Assembly (NCBI GenBank): GCA_036794395.1
Contig: DAIRGS010000373.1
Coordinates: 1-6,716, forward strand
Direction of reading: 5' to 3'
DNA from: DASXMX01 sp036794395
GTDB lineage: Bacteria > Planctomycetota > Phycisphaerae > Tepidisphaerales > Tepidisphaeraceae
DNA: 6,716 nt
A program made the position numbers and the translations under genes. Below are positions 1 to 4,739 of this stretch, piece by piece (position 1 is the first letter of the stretch; every line of letters starts with the position of its first letter). The notes beneath the pieces were generated by a model. The model was not told the origin of the DNA. It was given only the letters and a program-made list of their open reading frames with translations, and did no database searches.

Positions 1-3
1 CCG

Positions 4-124
4 ACCCTCTCACGTTCGGCAAGCTCAGTGCAGGCCCGGGGGGAGAGGGGGAAATGCCAAGGCAATCAGGTCGCCCCATCTCCTTGTCTCCTTGTCTCCC
101 TGTCTCCTTGTCTGGCATTCTCCC
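4..124. repeat. Composite inverted-repeat element containing the octamer array
   Basis: CCCTCTC (5-11) is the inverse of GAGAGGG (43-49). GGGGAAATGCCA (48-59) pairs with TGGCATTCTCCC (113-124), with 10 of 12 positions matching. These nested arms enclose most of the octamer array. Together they suggest a composite dispersed repeat rather than ancestral coding sequence. The outer boundaries are uncertain because the window starts here. Confidence 0.45.
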
Positions 125-584
125 TGTCTGCTTGTCTGGCTCCTCCGTACTCGATCTCGGCTGCGGCATGGGGCTGTCCGGAACGGTGGCGGCGNNNNNN
201 NNNNGACTCGGGGCGCGGGTGATGTTTGCGGATATTGAGCCGCCGGCACTTTTGTTTGCGCGGTTGAATAGCTTGCCCTGGCGACATCGGGTGCGGGCTC
301 GGCGGGTGAATTGGAAGACGGATCAGCTGGGGGAGAAGTTCGGGGTGATTCTCGGGGCGGATATAGTTTATGAGCGGGCGCAGTGGGAGTTTTTGGAGCC
401 GTTCTGGCGGGGGCATTTGGAGCCGGGGGGAGTGGTGATGATTGGGGAGCCGGGACGGCAATCGGGGGATTTGTTTATGACGTGGATTCGGGGGCGGGGG
501 TGGGAATTGAATTTGATGGAGGAGAAGGTGGCGACACGGGAGAGGGCGATTAGGGTGATGGTGTTGAGGACGCTTATGGAGTGA
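54..584 (+). CDS. Class I SAM-dependent methyltransferase, N-terminus replaced by repeat DNA (partial, gapped, possibly a pseudogene)
   Basis: The reading frame gives about 176 residues across an N gap. From residue 32 it is a convincing Rossmann-type methyltransferase. Motif I is VLDLGCGMGLSG (32-43), an acidic residue at the end of the second strand sits in FADIEPPALLFARLN (D60), and GADIVYE (101-107) is followed by EPGGVVMIGEP. The ADIVYE motif resembles the protein-lysine methyltransferase group (METTL20/21-like, Methyltransf_16), so a protein substrate is possible, but this is inference. Family members usually have 40-60 residues before motif I with a conserved Trp/Pro-rich segment. Here residues 9-29 are instead encoded by octamer repeats. 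The frame is also open upstream to the window edge (from base 3), so the true start may lie outside. ATG 54 has a purine-rich AGAGGGGG just before it, but at only 2 bases. It may be a repeat-disrupted gene rather than a working one. Confidence 0.6.
   Translation: MPRQSGRPISLSPCLPVSLSGILPVCLSGSSVLDLGCGMGLSGTVAAXXXXLGARVMFADIEPPALLFARLNSLPWRHRVRARRVNWKTDQLGEKFGVILGADIVYERAQWEFLEPFWRGHLEPGGVVMIGEPGRQSGDLFMTWIRGRGWELNLMEEKVATRERAIRVMVLRTLME
79..140. repeat. Octamer tandem array (TCTCCTTG-type), about 7.75 units
   Basis: Successive 8-bp units are TCTCCTTG, TCTCCTTG, TCTCCCTG, TCTCCTTG, TCTGGCAT, TCTCCCTG, TCTGCTTG and a partial TCTGGC. All six frames are open through it because the unit contains no stop in any phase. 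On the plus strand it encodes Ser/Leu/Pro/Cys-rich peptide, and on the minus strand Arg/Gln/Gly/Asp-rich peptide (ETRRQGD type). The array ends one codon before the methyltransferase motif I strand begins. The fifth unit breaks the pattern and forms the right arm of a short inverted repeat with bases 48-59. Confidence 0.85.
195..204. other. Assembly gap (10 N) inside the methyltransferase gene
   Basis: A fixed 10-N run falls between VAA and LGARVMFADIE. In this family the segment between motif I and the second strand normally has one or two residues at this point. Replacing the ten Ns by one base keeps the frame; a G would read VAAGLGARV. The run is therefore probably a placeholder and not a measured length. 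Confidence 0.9.
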
Positions 585-634
585 TTTTTGGGAATGCGGC
601 GAGTTTTTGCACTTGCCGGATCCCCGGGCTTTGC

Positions 635-643
635 TGGTAAGAT
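635..643 (+). promoter_or_regulatory. Candidate extended -10 promoter for the small membrane protein gene
   Basis: TGG (635-637) followed by TAAGAT (638-643) fits an extended -10 element. TTGCCG (614-619) lies about 18 bases upstream as a possible -35. The predicted transcription start, about 7 bases downstream of the -10, coincides with the ATG at 650, which would give a leaderless or near-leaderless message. An AGGGG stretch at 645-649 abuts the ATG and is too close for a normal Shine-Dalgarno site. Confidence 0.4.
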
Positions 644-649
644 CAGGGG

Positions 650-862
650 ATGAGCAATAGCCAACTGAAACTGGATTGTCACGCCGAGCGGAAGCAAAGA
701 TCCTGGTGGGCCGACCGAGTTCTATTGCTCCTTTGTGCCTTCGCGGCCCTAGTTTTAGTCGGCGCGGCATATTTGGGTGGAGTCGGCCTCTGGACTCACG
801 TCGTAATTGGCATGCTCTTGATAGGAATTACCACCCGCTTTCGCGGCGATTGTCGCATATGA
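650..862 (+). CDS. Small two-helix membrane protein, unknown function
   Basis: The product is 70 residues. A charged N-terminus (about 1-22, with Lys and Arg) is followed by two hydrophobic stretches, roughly residues 23-45 (VLLLLCAFAALVLVG core) and 47-61 (WTHVVIGMLLIGI), and ends in a short basic tail (RFRGDCRI). This layout fits a small inner-membrane protein with both ends on the cytoplasmic side. I do not recognise a family. Coding support is the promoter-like sequence ending at the start codon and the coherent hydrophobic pattern. The gene is convergent with the SDR gene, with 42 bases between the two stop codons. An overlapping frame (676-894) is less plausible because its product has no such pattern. 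Confidence 0.5.
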   Translation: MSNSQLKLDCHAERKQRSWWADRVLLLLCAFAALVLVGAAYLGGVGLWTHVVIGMLLIGITTRFRGDCRI

Positions 863-904
863 CTACTGCACACCGAGGGGAGGCGGCGGTGTAGATGGGA
901 CGCC

Positions 905-1672
905 CTATTTTCCAGCGCTCCATCCCCCATCAATGATGAGGGCCGACCCGGTGACAAACGCGGATTCGTCAGAGGCCAGATAGAGGGCGGCGGCGGCGAT
1001 TTCGTCGGGTTTGCCCATGCGGCCGAGAGCCTGGGTGGCGGCCATGTCCGCATAGGCTTTTTTGGGGTCGGGGTATTCCTTGAGGCGTTGCTGGACGAAG
1101 GGGGTTTCTACTCGGCCGGGGCAGATGCAATTGATGCGGACCTGGCTGTCGGCGTGATCCAGTGCCATGCACTTGGTCATGCCGACCACAGCAAACTTGG
1201 TTGCGCAATAAGCGAAGCGATCGCGGACGGCGACGATCCCGCCGATCGAGGCGAGATTGACGATTGACCCGGATCGGCGCGCGATCATCGCAGGCAGAAA
1301 CGCCTGCGACATGAACAGCACGCCTTTGACGTTGACGCCATACATGCGATCCAGATCGGCGGCAGTAGTAGTGAGGACCGTGCCGACATGGCCGATCCCG
1401 GCGTTGTTGACCAGGACATCGCACTGGCCGCGGGCGGAAAGAACGTGCTGGCCGGCGGATTTGCAGGAGCCTTCATCGGAAACATCGACTTTGATGAATT
1501 CAGCCTTTCCCCCATGAGCGCGAATTTCGCCGACAACCTTTTCGCCAGCCTCGGCGTTGAGTTCGGCGACGTAAACGTGCGCGCCGGCTTGGGCGAAGCA
1601 GATGGCGATGGATTCGCCGATGCCCGAGCCGGCCCCGGTCACCACCGCAGTCTTTCCTTTTAGATCAAACAT
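905..1672 (-). CDS. Short-chain dehydrogenase/reductase (SDR), classical type
   Basis: This 255-residue protein is full length for the classical SDR family. The cofactor motif TGAGSGIG is at residues 12-19, and NNAG at 89-92 stabilises the central sheet. The catalytic tetrad is complete: N114, S142, Y155 and K159 (YCATK). CPGRVETP at 184-191 and the C-terminal SAFVTGSALIIDGG also fit. E37, at the end of the second strand, favours NAD over NADP. It probably oxidises or reduces a small hydroxyl/keto compound in the cytoplasm. The C-terminal half resembles the group containing 3-oxoacyl-ACP reductases and keto-deoxy-sugar-acid or hydroxybutyrate (DHRS6-like) dehydrogenases, so the exact substrate cannot be named. 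The start is well placed: GAGGAG (complement of 1678-1683) lies 5 bases before the ATG. It is monocistronic here, convergent with the small membrane protein gene and divergent from the glycosyltransferase gene. Confidence 0.92.
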   Translation of the reverse strand: MFDLKGKTAVVTGAGSGIGESIAICFAQAGAHVYVAELNAEAGEKVVGEIRAHGGKAEFIKVDVSDEGSCKSAGQHVLSARGQCDVLVNNAGIGHVGTVLTTTAADLDRMYGVNVKGVLFMSQAFLPAMIARRSGSIVNLASIGGIVAVRDRFAYCATKFAVVGMTKCMALDHADSQVRINCICPGRVETPFVQQRLKEYPDPKKAYADMAATQALGRMGKPDEIAAAALYLASDESAFVTGSALIIDGGWSAGK

Positions 1673-1691
1673 GGTTGCTCCTCAGTTTCAT

Positions 1692-1903
1692 GATACCGGC
1701 AAGGAAAGAGGATTCACCGCAGAGGCGCGGAGAACGCGGAGAAATGCGGTTTGCCACAGATAAACACAGATGAACACAGATAATGCAAAGAGCTTGGCAT
1801 TGGCCTTTCGTCCTTGCATTTCCATCTGTGTTCATCTGTGTCCATCTGTGGCAATTCCGTCTTTACTCGGCATTCTCCGCGTCTCCGCCGTGAATCCGGT
1901 ATC
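1692..1903. repeat. Large nested imperfect inverted repeat with internal decamer arrays
   Basis: The arms match in order from the outside in. GATACCGG (1692-1699) pairs with CCGGTATC (1896-1903), GGATTCAC (1710-1717) with GTGAATCC (1890-1897), and the GCGGAGAAATGC region (1736-1747) with GCATTCTCCGC (1870-1880). TTGCCACAGAT (1751-1761) pairs with ATCTGTGGCAA (1844-1854), and ACACAGATGAACACAGAT (1764-1781) pairs perfectly over 18 bp with 1824-1841. The two outermost pairings overlap on the right arm (1896-1897), so the arms are not strictly collinear. Each inner arm holds three 10-bp units of CACAGATRAA type (1755-1784 and, inverted, 1821-1850). The loop is about 1786-1814. It lies between two divergent genes and has no credible ORF. 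The motifs resemble dispersed repeats I associate with planctomycete and other environmental genomes; no transposase is present. Confidence 0.8.
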
Positions 1904-1953
1904 CATCGGATCGGGCGGACCGTCGAAATTCATGGGCGGTTTGCGGGGTGTCC

Positions 1954-1959
1954 GATAAT
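1954..1959 (+). promoter_or_regulatory. Candidate -10 box upstream of the glycosyltransferase gene
   Basis: GATAAT matches the TATAAT consensus at five of six positions and lies 90 bases before the ATG at 2050. No good -35 is visible 16-18 bases upstream. If it is used, the message would carry a leader of about 80 bases containing the hairpin at 2010-2032. Confidence 0.3.
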
Positions 1960-2009
1960 CTTTTTATGCGTTTTGCGGGGGCTTTGTTGCGTCATTCCCG
2001 CTTGCGGTG

Positions 2010-2032
2010 CGCCCCGATATCGGGGCGTTTTT
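2010..2032 (+). terminator. Terminator-like hairpin in the leader of the glycosyltransferase gene
   Basis: CGCCCCGATATCGGGGCG (2010-2027) is a perfect 18-bp palindrome followed at once by five Ts (2028-2032). This is the form of an intrinsic terminator on the plus strand. The nearest upstream plus-strand gene ends more than 1.1 kb away. The hairpin sits one base before the ribosome-binding region of the next gene, so it may act as an attenuator in the leader. GCGGGGGC (1975-1982) could pair with GCCCC (2011-2015) as an alternative fold, or GCGGG (1975-1979) with CCCGC (1997-2001). Confidence 0.55.
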
Positions 2033-2049
2033 GAGGAAAGGATGTCGGC

Positions 2050-3711
2050 ATGCCTTCGCTAATTGAACTGGTGGATCGGGTGAATCACGGAGAGATGATT
2101 GAACGGGAGCTTCTGGAGGTGTACCAGGACTCGCCCAATAGCGCCGAGAAGTTTCTGGCCAACCACTCGCAGGCCATGCTCGACCTGCGGCGGGCACACC
2201 AGCATATGCTTCAAAGCCTGGAAGCCATCGACTATGGCGATCAGAAAGTATTGAGCCAGTTCATCAGCGTGAGCGGATTTCTTGGGTTGTCGGATCAGAG
2301 GGCGCAGCCGGTCGTTCGGTTTGGCAGCAGCGCGATCGCCCGGCGGGAATATGCGCTGGGGCTGGAGGCGATTCAGAACGGCGTGTCGTTCGATCTGCAA
2401 CAGGGCGGGGCTTACACCGCCGACCGGGATAACTGCGAATTTGTCGGCACGCAGTACGAGCGCGCGGCGCAGGGGATTGGCTGGTCAGCCGGCCAGGCGT
2501 TGGAGTGGAACAACAAGCAGACGCGGATTGCATACATCGTGTCTTCGCTGGCGGATGATGAGGCTTCGAGCCGGGCGGTGCGGGGATTGAGCCGGCATCA
2601 TGATGCCAGGCGCTTCCGGGTGCAGATCTACTCAACCGAAGCCACAGTCCGCCGGGATAAGCAGCAGTTTGGCCAGACCTCGTACGGCCAGTGCAGCGCC
2701 AAGCGCGGGACGCAAACCATTGAGTTCTTGAACCGGCTCAAGACGCCGACCTTCCTTGCTTCTACCGACGGCGACGTAGTGACAGCAGCGCGGGAGCTGG
2801 CAAACCAACTCATCAAAGACCGCATTGACGTGGCGATCTTTGATGCCGGTCAGGCCGATTCGATTGCTTCGGTGCTGGCCAGTTGGGATGTGGCGCGGGT
2901 TCGGGTAAACCTGGCGCGTCGATCGCCGATCTATTCGCAGAGCATTTCCTGCGTGACCTACACCGATCCGGTTCGGTTTGAAGCCGATCGGGAATATTGG
3001 CAGCGACAGGGCGTGGAGAGCCGGTTTATCCTGGAAGGCATCGACATCGACGAATCGCTTGGGGCGGCGCCGATGCGGTCGGCGTATGGCATTCCTGAGC
3101 AGGCGATGGTGCTGGCTTCGGCAGGCACGGACCTGGATCGAACCTTGTCAGCGGATTTCGTGGATACGATCATCAACATCCTCCGCGCCCACCCGCATGC
3201 CGTGTATCTGCTGATCGGCGAGGGCGAGCTGGGCTGGCAGAAGCGGAAGTTTGAATCGGCCGGGATAGGAAAGCGGATTGGGTACGCGGGCCGGCGCAAG
3301 GATTTGCCCGGCTTCCTGCGAATTGCGGATATTTACCTGGCGGAATTCCCCAACAGCAACGCGGCAGGCACGTTGCAGGCGATGTCGGTAGAGAAGCCGG
3401 TCGTGGCGATGCGTTTCGGAGAATCCGCCGAGCAATCGCAGGCCGCGGCGTTCGCCGGCAGCGAGTGCACGATCACCAGCCGCGACCCGGCAGCATATAT
3501 CGAGCGCGTGAGCAAGATCATCCGCGAGCCGGGCTACCGTCAGAAACTGGGTCGTACGATGCGGTCGCGCGTCGAGCAGCATTTCGGTTTCAACCAAACC
3601 ACCCGGCATATCGAACAACTCTGCGATCAGTTGATTCAGCAGACCACCGAAGCTGAAGCAGAACAGGTGACGTTGACCGACGCATCGCAGGGAATTGCAG
3701 ACGTCGCGTAG
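2050..3711 (+). CDS. GT-B-type glycosyltransferase, OGT/GT4-like C-terminal domain
   Basis: The product is 553 residues with no signal peptide or membrane segment, so it is probably cytoplasmic. Residues 1-155 form a mainly helical, charged N-terminal region that I do not recognise. A first Rossmann-like domain begins at RIAYIVSSLADDEASSRAVRGL (159-180) and ends near residue 330. The second domain opens with YGIPEQAMVLASAG (346-359) and continues with HAVYLLIGEGE (383-393) and RIGYAGRRKDLPGFLRIADIYL (409-430). The donor-binding region is FPNSNAAGTLQAMSVEKPVV (433-452), resembling the tTt.eAL..G.PVV segment of OGT (GT41) and GT4 enzymes. It likely transfers a sugar from a nucleotide donor, but acceptor and sugar are unknown. 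The start at ATG 2050 is supported by GAGGAAAGGA at 2033-2042, with 7 bases after AGGA. An ATG at 2042 is out of frame and gives only six codons. The C-terminal tail (about 535-553) is low in structure. A hairpin terminator follows. Confidence 0.75.
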   Translation: MPSLIELVDRVNHGEMIERELLEVYQDSPNSAEKFLANHSQAMLDLRRAHQHMLQSLEAIDYGDQKVLSQFISVSGFLGLSDQRAQPVVRFGSSAIARREYALGLEAIQNGVSFDLQQGGAYTADRDNCEFVGTQYERAAQGIGWSAGQALEWNNKQTRIAYIVSSLADDEASSRAVRGLSRHHDARRFRVQIYSTEATVRRDKQQFGQTSYGQCSAKRGTQTIEFLNRLKTPTFLASTDGDVVTAARELANQLIKDRIDVAIFDAGQADSIASVLASWDVARVRVNLARRSPIYSQSISCVTYTDPVRFEADREYWQRQGVESRFILEGIDIDESLGAAPMRSAYGIPEQAMVLASAGTDLDRTLSADFVDTIINILRAHPHAVYLLIGEGELGWQKRKFESAGIGKRIGYAGRRKDLPGFLRIADIYLAEFPNSNAAGTLQAMSVEKPVVAMRFGESAEQSQAAAFAGSECTITSRDPAAYIERVSKIIREPGYRQKLGRTMRSRVEQHFGFNQTTRHIEQLCDQLIQQTTEAEAEQVTLTDASQGIADVA

Positions 3712-3740
3712 GCCCGCGAAAATCGAGCTGTCCCATCAGC

Positions 3741-3775
3741 GCCGCTTNNNNNNNNNNAAAGCGGCAATTTTGTTT
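3741..3775 (+). terminator. Intrinsic terminator after the glycosyltransferase gene, loop lost in an N gap
   Basis: GCCGCTT (3741-3747) and AAGCGGC (3759-3765) are exact complements on either side of the 10-N run. They are followed by AATTTTGTTT (3766-3775). It lies 29 bases after the stop codon at 3711, as expected for a rho-independent terminator. The true loop sequence is unknown. Confidence 0.6.
3748..3757. other. Assembly gap (10 N) in the terminator loop
   Basis: A second fixed 10-N run, the same length as the one at 195-204, falls exactly between two hairpin arms. Its length is probably a placeholder. A hairpin is a plausible cause of the assembly break. Confidence 0.9.
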
Positions 3776-3794
3776 CACGAATCGAGGTGACGCG

Positions 3795-4280
3795 ATGTTC
3801 GTTCCCGTCGAAGTTCGACCATCAAACATTTTTGGAAAGGGACTATTCCCCACACGCGATGTGCAACGCGGAAAGATCATCTGTTCGTTTACCACGGATG
3901 CCAAGGTCATTACCGAGAAGCAGTATGTTGAGGCAATCGAGGCAAATCGATATCTGATCGTGCGAACCGGAACGCGGTATGTGGGGAAGTATTTTACCCA
4001 TACGGAGGAGCCGGACACGGAGATGAACTTTTTTAACCATGCGTTTGATCCGAATCTGTTGTGCCATTGCGGGGTGGTCATCGCACTCAGGGATGTGACG
4101 GGCGGCGAGGAATTCACGATCGATTACCGCACGTTAGTCGATGACACCGATATTGGCGTTTACAGCGACGCCGGGAGTGGGAACATCATCAAGGGATTTT
4201 CGGCGCGGGAGACTTTGTTGCGGACAACGAGGCAGATGCTAGAGTTGGTGGAATCGCTGGGGGATGGGTGGCAGGGGTGA
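3795..4280 (+). CDS. SET-domain protein (putative protein-lysine methyltransferase)
   Basis: This compact 161-residue protein is little more than a SET domain. Near the N-terminus, NIFGKGLFPTRDVQRGKII (11-29) matches the SET opening motif (G.GlfA..di..G). NFFNHAFDPN (78-87) matches the NHSc.PN motif that binds SAM. GGEEFTIDY (103-111) matches the GEEltidY motif with the catalytic-site Tyr (Y111). The Ser of NHS is Ala here (A83). Residues 112-161 form a C-terminal tail without a Cys-rich post-SET zinc site, although C90 and C92 are present. It would use SAM to methylate a lysine side chain on a cytoplasmic protein; the target is unknown. The start is clear: GAGGTGA (3784-3790) is 4 bases before ATG 3795. 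It is separated from the upstream glycosyltransferase gene by a terminator, so it is probably transcribed on its own, though no clear promoter is visible in the short gap. Confidence 0.85.
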   Translation: MFVPVEVRPSNIFGKGLFPTRDVQRGKIICSFTTDAKVITEKQYVEAIEANRYLIVRTGTRYVGKYFTHTEEPDTEMNFFNHAFDPNLLCHCGVVIALRDVTGGEEFTIDYRTLVDDTDIGVYSDAGSGNIIKGFSARETLLRTTRQMLELVESLGDGWQG

Positions 4281-4283
4281 TAA

Positions 4284-4304
4284 CCCAATTGGGAAATTTT
4301 TCCC
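4284..4304. other. Two overlapping palindromes after the SET gene
   Basis: CCCAATTGGG (4284-4293) is a perfect palindrome that shares its GGG with a second one, GGGAAATTTTTCCC (4291-4304, stem GGGAAA/TTTCCC). The pair starts 4 bases after the SET stop codon and ends about 17 bases before a promoter-like sequence. It could be a weak bidirectional terminator or an operator for the next gene. The two hairpins cannot form at once because they share the GGG. Confidence 0.4.
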
Positions 4305-4320
4305 AGCTCAACGTCCGGCG

Positions 4321-4329
4321 TGGTAAAAT
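4321..4329 (+). promoter_or_regulatory. Candidate extended -10 promoter for the 122-residue protein gene
   Basis: TGG followed by TAAAAT (4324-4329) fits an extended -10 element, the same TGGTAARAT pattern seen at 635-643. No clear -35 is visible. Transcription would start near 4336, about 34 bases before ATG 4370. Confidence 0.4.
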
Positions 4330-4369
4330 CCATGCACTTGAATTAAGGGAATCTTCGTAGCGGTGCTGT

Positions 4370-4738
4370 ATGATCCCTACTTCCCACACACGGCGTTTTC
4401 ATTCCCGCCAGGTGCAAACCACATTCGCGGGGCCGTTCCCGGTCTACCTCGTTCGCAGCAGCGATCACGTTCCGGACATCGAAATGATGATGGAACGCCA
4501 TCGTGTCCTGCGAATAGGCGATAGCGTAGCCTGGCTCGAACACCTGACCATTCAAAGAACCGTGCCCGGCTTTCTGCTCTACGCCAAGCTGAGCGATGCC
4601 CGGCAAATGTCGCATCATCCCGAGTACGATGCGTGGGTACGCGAGGCTCTTCCCCTTGATGAGGCACTGGGTCCCGGCTGGCGGACGACCAACGAACAGG
4701 AAGTGCGATTGATGCTGGGCGATGCGCAGGACGGTTAG
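4370..4738 (+). CDS. Hypothetical protein, 122 residues
   Basis: The family is not recognised. The protein is soluble and mixed in composition, with no signal peptide or membrane segment. A basic, His/Arg/Gln-containing N-terminus (1-18) precedes a probable strand-helix region (FPVYLVRSSDHVPDIEMMMERHRVL, about 23-47), then a strand (DSVAWLEHLTI), and finishes with an acidic tail. An in-frame stop at 4358 limits the start to ATG 4370 or later. There is no well-placed Shine-Dalgarno sequence; AAGGGA (4345-4350) is 19 bases away. The extended -10-like sequence upstream and the clean stop favour a real gene. Its stop lies one base from the end of the convergent DUF1223 gene, with no visible terminator between them. 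The antisense frame at 4343-4618 is judged a shadow. Confidence 0.6.
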   Translation: MIPTSHTRRFHSRQVQTTFAGPFPVYLVRSSDHVPDIEMMMERHRVLRIGDSVAWLEHLTIQRTVPGFLLYAKLSDARQMSHHPEYDAWVREALPLDEALGPGWRTTNEQEVRLMLGDAQDG

Positions 4739-4739
4739 T

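Noticed and set aside
79..140. CRISPR-like array
   Set aside because: The units are contiguous 8-mers with no spacers, and no cas genes are present.
66..770. 234-residue minus-strand open frame opposite the methyltransferase
   Set aside because: It is a shadow in GC-rich DNA. It is Pro/Arg/His-rich with no domain, crosses the N gap and the octamer repeat, and overlaps a plus frame with clear methyltransferase motifs.
870..892. Terminator between the small membrane protein and SDR genes
   Set aside because: ACACCG/CGGTGT forms only a 6-bp stem with an 11-base loop and no T run on either strand.
969..1424. 151-residue minus-strand frame inside the SDR gene
   Set aside because: It is the +1 shadow of the SDR frame. 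It is Arg/Pro-rich without motifs, while the SDR frame has every catalytic residue.
1770..2062. Short plus-strand frames over the inverted repeat and leader (1770-1958, 1814-2062)
   Set aside because: They are translations of repeat DNA with no ribosome site or conserved composition, and they run through the terminator hairpin.
3148..3618. 156-residue minus-strand frame inside the glycosyltransferase gene
   Set aside because: It is antisense to well-supported coding sequence and has no recognisable domain or ribosome site.
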